From Rhizobium sp. WSM4643 (lineage in GTDB: Bacteria > Pseudomonadota > Alphaproteobacteria > Rhizobiales > Rhizobiaceae), in contig NZ_CP104040.1 in assembly GCF_025152745.1 (NCBI RefSeq), forward strand, positions 4,369,501 to 4,433,500: a stretch of DNA of 64,000 nt, read 5' to 3'. Under the pieces are notes generated by a model. That model ran no database searches. It saw only the letters and a program-made list of their open reading frames with translations, and was not told where the DNA came from. Shown here piece by piece: positions 58,001-64,000 of the stretch. The translations under genes and the position numbers were made by a program. Position 1 is the stretch's first letter. Each line of letters starts with the position of its first letter.

Positions 58001-58780
58001 ATGCGGGCATTTTGGGCTTCCCTGAACAGGCGCTGGCGCCGGAGCAGTGCCGGCATGCCGCCTTTGCGCTGGCAGGCCTGCCTCTTCCTCACGCTCAATG
58101 CCGTGATCCTTTCCATGCTGCTCTTCGACGCGCCGATCGGCGCCAGCGAGGCTCCTGCACCGGTGAAGCACCTCGGCGAGATGCTGACCGGCTTCGGTGA
58201 TTCCGCCTGGCTGATCTACATCAGCATCCTGCTGTTCTTTCAGGGTCGGGCAGGCTACAAGCTTGTCAAGACGGCGCGCTCCAAGGCGCAGGCGCTGTAT
58301 GTCAGCTGGATCGGCGCCTATCTCTTCACCACGGTCGTCTTCTCAGGCCTGCTCGCCAATCTGCTGAAGCGGGCGATCGGCAGGGCGCGTCCCGACCATT
58401 TCCACGACTACGGCATCTTTTCCTTCACGCCCTTCTCAGGCCATGCCGCTTTCGAAAGTTTCCCGTCCGGCCATTCCACCACGGTCGGCGCCTTCTTCGC
58501 CGCCTTCGCACTGCTGTTTCCACGCTATCGCGTTGCCTTCATCGTCTGCGCGATCTGGCTCGGCATGACACGTGTCATGGTCGGCGCCCATTATCCGAGC
58601 GACGTCATCGCCGGCCTTGCCTTCGGCGCCTGGTTCTCGCTGCTGACGGCGATCGTCTTTGCGCGCTGTGGCCTGCTCTTCAAGCTGGCGCCGGATGGCT
58701 GGCCGCTCGCCAAGCGCCTTTTCCCGACGCGAAAAAACCCGGCGCCTTGTGAGCGCCGGGCTTCTTTTCTTGAGCGCTGA
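58001..58780 (+). CDS. PAP2 superfamily phosphatase
   Basis: Membrane lipid phosphatase, 259 residues from ATG 58001, with GGACGACGGA upstream; ATG 57920 would add 27 non-domain residues. About six spans. The three signature motifs are present: KRAIGRARPDHF (Kx6RP), PSGHST with the catalytic His, and TRVMVGAHYPSDV (Rx5HxxxD). Substrates of such proteins in rhizobia include lipid A phosphates, phosphatidylglycerol phosphate and undecaprenyl pyrophosphate; which applies here is open. Its last codons contain the terminator hairpin that serves the convergent MHS gene. Confidence 0.9.
   Translation: MRAFWASLNRRWRRSSAGMPPLRWQACLFLTLNAVILSMLLFDAPIGASEAPAPVKHLGEMLTGFGDSAWLIYISILLFFQGRAGYKLVKTARSKAQALYVSWIGAYLFTTVVFSGLLANLLKRAIGRARPDHFHDYGIFSFTPFSGHAAFESFPSGHSTTVGAFFAAFALLFPRYRVAFIVCAIWLGMTRVMVGAHYPSDVIAGLAFGAWFSLLTAIVFARCGLLFKLAPDGWPLAKRLFPTRKNPAPCERRASFLER
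58738..58760. terminator. Bidirectional terminator inside the PAP2 3' end
   Basis: Eight-pair stem (arms CCCGGCGC and GCGCCGGG, loop of seven). On the minus strand it is followed by TTTTTT and ends the MHS transporter transcript, 28 bases after that stop. On the plus strand CTTCTTTTCTT follows. It is coding sequence for PAP2. Confidence 0.8.
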
Positions 58781-58787
58781 GCGCCTC

Positions 58788-60674
58788 TCAATCCATTGCG
58801 TGGATATCCCTGTTCTTCGTTTCCGGCAGGAAGATCAGGCCGATCACCAGCGTGATCGTCGCAAAAACAATCGGGTACCAGAGACCGTAGTAGATATCGC
58901 CTGCGGCAGCGCTCATCGCGAAGGCCGTCGCCGGCAGCAGGCCGCCGAACCAGCCATTGCCGATGTGATAGGGCAGCGACATGCCGGTATAGCGGATGCG
59001 GGTCGGGAAGAGCTCGACCAGCAGAGCGGCGATCGGGCCGTAGACCATCGTCACATAGAGGACGAGGACGAACAGCACGGCAATCGTGCCGACCCAGTTG
59101 ACGCGGTTGGGATCGGCGACCATGGCGAAGCTACCGCCGTTGGCGATGTTATAGACCGCCATGTCGGTGACGCCATTGGCCTCATCCGCGGTCAGCAGCT
59201 TGGTCTCGACCAGCTTGGCCGCCGGCACGGTTTCCTTCTCGCCGGCGCGCACGGCATCGGCATTGAGCGACAGTTCCGGATTGGCTGCGATAAAGGCATC
59301 GAGCTTGGCATCCGGCACTTTGACGGCGCCGCGGTTCAGCGGGTAGCCGGCATCGTGGAGCGCGATGTTGACACCCTTTTCGAAGGCGGCGGTCATGCTC
59401 TTGGCCTTGTCGCCGGCAGCGACGACGTCGAAGCTTGGGATCGTCGCGTTGCCGACCTTCACCGTTGCCGGCTGCCCGGCGGTACCGGGCACGACATCGT
59501 AAGGCACCGAATTTTTCGTCAGGAACGCCGTTGCCACGTCGCAGGAGCTGGTGAACTTGGCCGTACCGGTCGGGTTGAACTGGAACCGGCAATCGGCCGG
59601 ATCAGCCGTCACCGTTGCCCGAATCGAAGCCTGCGCTTCGGCAAGCGCCGGGTTCGCCGTCCAGGTCATCGCCTTGAACAGCGGATTATAGGTCACCGCC
59701 GCGATGAGAAGACCTGCCATGATGATCGGCTTGCGGCCGATCTTGTCGGAGAGGCCGCCGAAGATGACGAAGAACGGCGTGCCGAGGAGAAGTGCGATGG
59801 CGACCATGACATTGGCCGAGAACAGATCCACCTTCAGCACGTTCTGCAGGAAGAACAACGCATAGAACTGGCCGCCGTACCAGACGACTGCCTGGCCCAT
59901 GGTGGCGCCGAGCAGCGCGATGATCGCGATCTTGGCATTTTTCCACGTCCCGAAGGCCTCGGTCAGCGGCGCCTTGGAGCCTTTGCCTTCCGCCTTCATC
60001 CGCTGGAACGCCGGCGATTCGTTCATCTTCAAGCGGATCCAGACCGAAACGCCGAGCAGGACGACCGAGACCAGGAACGGAATGCGCCAGCCCCAGGCGG
60101 CAAACTGAGCCGCACCCATCAGATATTGCACAAAGACGATGACGATCAGCGACAGGAACAGGCCAAGCGTCGCCGTTGTCTGGATCCACGAGGTGAAGTA
60201 GCCGCGGCGCCCGTTCGGCGCATGTTCGGCGACATAGGTCGCCGCACCGCCATATTCACCACCCAGCGCCAGACCCTGGAGCAGGCGCAGCCCAATCAGG
60301 ATGATCGGGGCGGCGATGCCGATCGTGGCGGCGCCCGGCAGGACGCCGACGAGGAAGGTCGACAGACCCATGATCATGATCGTCACCAGGAAGGTGTATT
60401 TGCGCCCGACGAGATCGCCGAGACGGCCAAACACCAGCGCGCCGAAGGGGCGTACCAGGAAGCCGGCGGCAAAGGCAAGCAGCGTGAAGATGTTGCGCGT
60501 TGCCTCAGGATATTGGGTGAAATAGGTCGCGCCGATATAGGTGGCGAGCGAACCATAGAGATAGAAATCGTACCATTCGAAAACGGTGCCGAGCGAAGAT
60601 GCGAAGATGACCTTCTTCTCCTCGCCGGTCATCGGACCGGCCTTCGCGCCGTCGACGCTTGCGACATTTGCCAT
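58788..60674 (-). CDS. MHS-type major facilitator transporter with large periplasmic insertion
   Basis: Proton symporter-like carrier of organic acids or related metabolites, 628 residues; normal MHS members have about 430-450. ATG 60674 (MANVASVDGAKAGPMTGEEKK) follows GGAGGA. Family motifs: FEWYDFYLYGSLA, GRLGDLVGRKYTFLVTIMIMG, RLLQGLALGGEYGGAATYVAEHAP. After span 9 (IIMAGLLIAAVTYNPLF) comes about 175 polar residues (about 340-515) with two Cys (PADCRFQF, SSCDVATAFL) before span 10 (VGTIAVLFVLVLYVTMVYGPIAALL). By MFS topology this insert is periplasmic. Substrate unknown. It is transcribed alone. Confidence 0.9.
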   Translation of the reverse strand: MANVASVDGAKAGPMTGEEKKVIFASSLGTVFEWYDFYLYGSLATYIGATYFTQYPEATRNIFTLLAFAAGFLVRPFGALVFGRLGDLVGRKYTFLVTIMIMGLSTFLVGVLPGAATIGIAAPIILIGLRLLQGLALGGEYGGAATYVAEHAPNGRRGYFTSWIQTTATLGLFLSLIVIVFVQYLMGAAQFAAWGWRIPFLVSVVLLGVSVWIRLKMNESPAFQRMKAEGKGSKAPLTEAFGTWKNAKIAIIALLGATMGQAVVWYGGQFYALFFLQNVLKVDLFSANVMVAIALLLGTPFFVIFGGLSDKIGRKPIIMAGLLIAAVTYNPLFKAMTWTANPALAEAQASIRATVTADPADCRFQFNPTGTAKFTSSCDVATAFLTKNSVPYDVVPGTAGQPATVKVGNATIPSFDVVAAGDKAKSMTAAFEKGVNIALHDAGYPLNRGAVKVPDAKLDAFIAANPELSLNADAVRAGEKETVPAAKLVETKLLTADEANGVTDMAVYNIANGGSFAMVADPNRVNWVGTIAVLFVLVLYVTMVYGPIAALLVELFPTRIRYTGMSLPYHIGNGWFGGLLPATAFAMSAAAGDIYYGLWYPIVFATITLVIGLIFLPETKNRDIHAMD

Positions 60675-60885
60675 TGTCTGTCCTCCACAGAGTGATGAGC
60701 ACGCGCGCGGCCTACTTTCCTCAAAGCATACCCCTGGCCACGACACGCCTGACGAGAGTGTGCCAGAAACCACAGATCAAAAAGAGAGATGCTTTGGGAT
60801 TATGACTTTAGTCTAATGGCGCCACGCTTTGTCATGCGCATCAAGCTCGCCACCGCCGTGACGCCGCGGATTGTGATGTGGACCG

Positions 60886-62160
60886 TTACGCTCTCAACGC
60901 CTGCGCCGGCGATTGCCGGTAGGCGAGCACTGCCGGCAGCGCGGCAAGAATTGTGGCAAAGGCAAGCAGCACTGCCGCAAGCCAGGCGTCTTCCCGCGCG
61001 AAGCCGACCGGCATGGCGACCCCACTCGTTTGTGAGAGCATGCCGGACAAGATGAGGGCCGCGGCATAACCGAGCGCGAATCCGAGTGCGATGCCAATTG
61101 CCACCAGGAAGAAGAATTCCAGCCAGACGATGCCGAAAATCGCGCCGCGCGGGGCGCCGAAGGCCCTCAGCGCGCCAATCTGACGGCGGCGCTGGCCGAT
61201 ATGGATGACCGTGACCAGCACCAGCGAGGCTGCGACGAGAGCTTGCGCGCCGGAGGCGACCGCGACGAGGATCTGTTTGGCGTCGCCGAGCGTGGCATAG
61301 AGATTGGTCAGCACCTCGCCGGGAAAGACGGCGACGGTATTGCCGCTGCGATAGTCCTGCCGCAGCTTGTAGGCATCGGCGATCGTCTTCGGCTTGACGA
61401 GAATGGCGGGAAGGCCGGGAGCTTCCGCAGTCCAGCTCTCATCAAGCGCGGCATCGGGATCGGCTTTCCCGTGATGCCCATGCCCATGATCGGCGCTGGC
61501 TTCCTCATGCTCATGATCATGTAGATCCTCGGCGCCATTCTCCGCATGCTCCTTCGCCTCCATGCCATGGATGTGCCAGACGGCCTGGATCGGAACGAGA
61601 ATCGCTCGGTCCCAGGTGGTGCCGGTCGGCCGCAAACGGCCGGCGATATGATAGACGAGCTCGGTATGGGTCTCGCCGCCCTCTTCCAGCGATCCGTGCA
61701 TCGGCTTGATCTCGCCGCCGAGCGGCAGCTTGACGGCCGAGCCGATCACCGCCTCGCCCTCGCGCGCAAAAATCTTGCCTTCTGCTAAACCGCCGGACAG
61801 GTTCTGCGCCAGCATGGTCGTTGTGCCGACGATCGGATAGCCGGAGAAGGAATCGCCAAAGCCGATCGGGGCTGCCCAATCGACCCGTGGATCCGCGGCA
61901 AGCTTGCCCAGGACCTCGCCCGGCATCAGCGGCAGCGGCGAGGGCTGCAGGAAGACGGAGGACAGTACGAGCTGCGTCTCGCTGCCGCCGGCGCCGATCA
62001 CAAGATCGAACTTGTCGGCAGCGCGGGCGCTGCCGAGGCGAAGCGCCCGCTCTTGCAGGACGACGGAAACGCCAAGCGCGGTCGCAAGCGCCACGAGCAG
62101 CACGACCACCAGCGACCCCGCCCAGAGGCGACGAAGATCGGAAAGGATGAAGCGGATCAT
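60886..62160 (-). CDS. FtsX/MacB-like ABC permease with a His-rich loop
   Basis: 424 residues with an N-terminal span (LWAGSLVVVLLVALATALGVSVV), a large periplasmic domain and three C-terminal spans (LVAASLVLVTVIHIG, IFGIVWLEFFFLVAIGIALGF, AAVLLAFATILAALPAVLAY): FtsX-like topology. In the periplasmic part (about residues 212-235) lies a His/Asp/Glu cluster, HDHEHEEASADHGHGHHG, suggesting divalent metal binding. It overlaps the ATPase gene by 4 nt. The set permease-ATPase-DUF3299 resembles zinc-regulated ABC operons of other proteobacteria (P. aeruginosa PA4063-4066 type), so a zinc role is likely but inferred. Confidence 0.9.
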   Translation of the reverse strand: MIRFILSDLRRLWAGSLVVVLLVALATALGVSVVLQERALRLGSARAADKFDLVIGAGGSETQLVLSSVFLQPSPLPLMPGEVLGKLAADPRVDWAAPIGFGDSFSGYPIVGTTTMLAQNLSGGLAEGKIFAREGEAVIGSAVKLPLGGEIKPMHGSLEEGGETHTELVYHIAGRLRPTGTTWDRAILVPIQAVWHIHGMEAKEHAENGAEDLHDHEHEEASADHGHGHHGKADPDAALDESWTAEAPGLPAILVKPKTIADAYKLRQDYRSGNTVAVFPGEVLTNLYATLGDAKQILVAVASGAQALVAASLVLVTVIHIGQRRRQIGALRAFGAPRGAIFGIVWLEFFFLVAIGIALGFALGYAAALILSGMLSQTSGVAMPVGFAREDAWLAAVLLAFATILAALPAVLAYRQSPAQALRA

Positions 62161-62849
62161 GCAGCCTCTCCCGCCGTCGTCGCGGAATCTTCGCTGATCC
62201 GACCGGAACCGAAGGTGATGCGCCGGTCGAGGCGGTTGGCCAAGCGATGGTCGTGTGAAACGACAATCAGCGTGCTGCCCTCGGCAATGGCCAGATCGAG
62301 GATGAGATCGCCGACCGCCTCGCCGCTTTCGGCATCGAGGCTTGCGGTCGGCTCGTCGGCGATGATGACGCCAGGCTTGCGCAGCAGTGCTCGGCCGATC
62401 GCCACGCGCTGCATCTCGCCGCGTGACATGGTTTCGATTTTCTGGCCGGGGCGGGAAAGACCGACCGTCCTCAAAAGTGCATGCGCCCGCTCGATGACAT
62501 CACCTGTCGCAGCGTCGGCGAGCCGCGCCGGCAGCAGCACGTTTTCCACCGCCGACAGGCCGGGAAAGAGATGGAACTCCTGCATGACCAGGCCGATATT
62601 TGCAGCACGGAACCGGTCGCGCCGGCTTTCTGAAAAAGCCGCGATATCCTCGCCGTTCCAGCGGATGCGGCCTTGCCGTGTCCGCTCCAGCCCGGCAACG
62701 ATATTGACGAAGGTGCTCTTGCCGGAGCCTGACGCGCCTGTAATGGCGACCCTGCTGCCTGCATCGATCGACAGCCGGCCGATCGCCAGTGCCGGCGAGG
62801 ACAGGCCCGGGAAGGTGACGGTCAGGTTTTCGATATCGAGAGCGAGCAT
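62157..62849 (-). CDS. LolD/MacB-like ABC transporter ATP-binding protein
   Basis: 230 residues. Walker A is GASGSGKST, Q-loop region VMQEFHLFPGLSAVENVLLPARL, signature [19 protein letters not shown] (R in place of the usual G in LSGGE) and Walker B VIIADEPTASLDAESG, followed by the H-loop VVSHDHRL. Pairs with the FtsX-like permease (4-nt overlap). Six bases separate it from the DUF3299 gene stop, so the three form a tight unit. Confidence 0.93.
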   Translation of the reverse strand: MLALDIENLTVTFPGLSSPALAIGRLSIDAGSRVAITGASGSGKSTFVNIVAGLERTRQGRIRWNGEDIAAFSESRRDRFRAANIGLVMQEFHLFPGLSAVENVLLPARLADAATGDVIERAHALLRTVGLSRPGQKIETMSRGEMQRVAIGRALLRKPGVIIADEPTASLDAESGEAVGDLILDLAIAEGSTLIVVSHDHRLANRLDRRITFGSGRISEDSATTAGEAA

Positions 62850-62855
62850 ATTGGT

Positions 62856-63317
62856 TCAGACGGCGAAATATTCGGCCTGGCGGATTCGCAGCAGGCTGAC
62901 AAAGCCGGTGTCCGGATCCGTCCACGAACCATATTCCAGCGTGCCGCGCACTTCGATCGTCTGGCGCGACTGCACGAAGGTCTGTTTCTCCAAGAGATAG
63001 ACGACCACGATATTATCAGGCCAGTCCGCATCCGAGGAACAAAAGGGGCAGAGCGACATCGGCACTTCGGTCAGCACGAAGAACTGGGCCTCGGCCTTCA
63101 ATGGCGGCGCCATGAAGCCCTTCATACTGATGTCCTGACCGGCAAGGCGCTTCACCTTGTCTGAGAATTCAAGGCCGAGCACGCCGAACTTGCCGTAGAG
63201 CTCACCGAACGCAAGCGAAGAATCGGCAGCGCGAACGAGGGAAGCGGTGAGGGGAAGCATAATGGCGGCGCCGATCAGCCGGCGGCGGCTGAGATGCAAC
63301 GAAGAAACTGTTTCCAT
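62856..63317 (-). CDS. DUF3299-like exported protein with twin-arginine leader
   Basis: 153 residues from ATG 63317 (METVSSLHLSRRRLIGAAIMLPLTASLVRAAD), with GGAGG five bases upstream. The leader contains S-R-R-R-L-I, a Tat-type motif, with cleavage near VRA. The mature part reads QDISMKGFMAPPLKAEAQFFVLTEVPMSLCPFCSSDADWPDNIVVVYL, the pattern of DUF3299: G-[FY]-M-x-P-P and a Cys-Pro-Phe-Cys pair that could bind a metal. Upstream neighbour is alkaline phosphatase, downstream the ABC pair. Likely a periplasmic partner of the transporter. Confidence 0.85.
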   Translation of the reverse strand: METVSSLHLSRRRLIGAAIMLPLTASLVRAADSSLAFGELYGKFGVLGLEFSDKVKRLAGQDISMKGFMAPPLKAEAQFFVLTEVPMSLCPFCSSDADWPDNIVVVYLLEKQTFVQSRQTIEVRGTLEYGSWTDPDTGFVSLLRIRQAEYFAV

Positions 63318-63337
63318 GGCGACCTCCAAGAAGCAAA

Positions 63338-63360
63338 TCCCGGCCGCTGAACGGCCGGGA
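63338..63360 (-). terminator. Hairpin between alkaline phosphatase and DUF3299 genes
   Basis: Perfect nine-pair stem (arms TCCCGGCCG and CGGCCGGGA, five-base loop), followed on the minus strand by TTTG and then the ribosome binding site of the DUF3299 gene. It may attenuate readthrough. Confidence 0.5.
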
Positions 63361-63377
63361 CCATGATCGATGAAAGA

Positions 63378-63402
63378 GGCAAGGCCGGCAAGCGGCCTTG
63401 CC
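63378..63402 (-). terminator. Terminator of the alkaline phosphatase gene
   Basis: Perfect ten-pair stem (arms GGCAAGGCCG and CGGCCTTGCC, loop of five) just after the stop, followed on the minus strand by TCTTTC. A second hairpin follows 17 bases on. Confidence 0.7.
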
Positions 63403-63405
63403 AGA

Positions 63406-64000
63406 TCAGTTGGTCTGCTTGGCGCCGAGAGCGAAGGCGTCGGCGAGCACGCGATAGACGTCGCTCTGTTCCAGGTAGCCGTGGAAGCCTTCAGCGCCCG
63501 GACCAGCCGACTGCAGAACGACGTCGTCGACCGCATGGACGCCGCTCTCGCTGCTTTTGGGAAGATTGCCCTGAACGAAGACTGCGCCGGGAACATCCTT
63601 ATACTGTTCGTTGGCGACATATTCCTTCTTTTCGTTCTGGACAGCCGGAACGAAGGGACCATCAAGCTTCGGACGGAAGGTCTCGTAGTGGTCAGGGCCG
63701 TTGTTGGCGCTGAGAAACAGTCGGCGGCTGACGTCGATCTTATCGGGATAGCCGTCGCCGTTTTCGTCCTTGTAGTTCGGGAAGCCGGCTTCGGCATAGG
63801 TCCCGACCTTTTCGCGCATTTCCGTGCCGGGCTTTTCATCATCGACGGTGCCGATGATGGATACGCCATGCGTGTGGTCGCCGGTGACGACGATCAGCGT
63901 GTCCGGATGCGCCTTCTGGAAGTCGCGGGCAACGCCGATCGCCTGGTCGAATTCGATGGTTTCGATAACGGCGCGATCCCAATCGAGCGGATGGGACATT
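63406..64000 (-). CDS. Alkaline phosphatase, 5' part beyond window
   Basis: The last 198 or so codons of an alkaline phosphatase run in from the right edge; the ATG at 63999 is internal (SHPLDWDRAVIETIEFDQAIGVARDF precedes the metal region). LIVVTGDHTHGVSI carries the Asp-His metal ligands, and SGVHAVDDVVLQSAGPGAEGFHGYLEQSDVYRVLADAF gives the last zinc His and the usual C-terminus. A segment NENGDGYPDK looks like an EF-hand-type calcium loop (YKDENGDGYPDKIDV). Periplasmic zinc/magnesium enzyme by family; the signal peptide and catalytic Ser are outside the window. Confidence 0.93.
   Translation of the reverse strand, partial: MSHPLDWDRAVIETIEFDQAIGVARDFQKAHPDTLIVVTGDHTHGVSIIGTVDDEKPGTEMREKVGTYAEAGFPNYKDENGDGYPDKIDVSRRLFLSANNGPDHYETFRPKLDGPFVPAVQNEKKEYVANEQYKDVPGAVFVQGNLPKSSESGVHAVDDVVLQSAGPGAEGFHGYLEQSDVYRVLADAFALGAKQTN

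Overview
The window looks like chromosomal DNA of a fast-growing Rhizobium, most likely the R. leguminosarum / R. etli group. This rests on the large cyclic beta-1,2-glucan synthase, high-GC alphaproteobacterial codon use, a LexA box of the GAAC-N7-GAAC type, a RIME-like mosaic element and an anti-Shine-Dalgarno 'cuckoo'/ar14-type small RNA. I see no phage, transposase or CRISPR array. Species assignment is inference.

Layout. 1-8.2 kb: most of ndvB/chvB (minus, running off the left edge) and two small genes upstream. 8.3-14.7 kb: a minus-strand operon of M19 dipeptidase, peptide-binding protein, two permeases and two ATPases, joined by 4-nt overlaps. 14.8-18.4 kb: a sugar/cyclitol ABC operon. 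18.8-26 kb: single genes (DUF1993, sulfatase, galE, ThuA-like, acetyltransferase, DUF2934, DUF6880, thioredoxin-fold protein). 26.2-30.2 kb: a class III nucleotide cyclase, tRNA-Ser(CGA), rplU-rpmA and two acetyltransferases. 30.2-31.1 kb: a frameshifted endonuclease/phosphatase-family gene. 31.2-35.3 kb: obgE-proB-proA-nadD. 35.4-39.0 kb: a minus-strand small RNA, then modABC behind two ModE-like boxes, with a one-domain ModE facing it. 39.3-45.0 kb: rsfS, rlmH, an EnvC-like activator, ctpA, a polysaccharide-deacetylase-like protein and rppH. 45.1-45.9 kb: bfd-bfr. 46.1-52.0 kb: imuA-imuB-dnaE2, the SOS mutagenesis cassette, behind a LexA box. 52.1-58.8 kb: metallopeptidase, DUF1737, CitE-like lyase, VOC protein, leuD, a Ser/Thr-dehydratase-like enzyme, leuB and a PAP2 phosphatase. 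58.8-64 kb: an MHS-type transporter with a large extra loop, a MacB/LolD-like ABC exporter with a His-rich loop plus a DUF3299 protein, and the 3' part of an alkaline phosphatase.

The genes are mostly housekeeping. obgE, rplU-rpmA, rsfS and rlmH serve ribosomes. proBA and leuDB make amino acids. modABC and bfr/bfd handle metals, and the imu cassette handles DNA damage. The main observations outside ordinary genes are the three-hairpin small RNA at 35.4 kb, a near-consensus parS site just after leuB, tandem Mo boxes, the periplasmic insertion in the MHS carrier and the His-rich ABC/DUF3299/alkaline phosphatase cluster.
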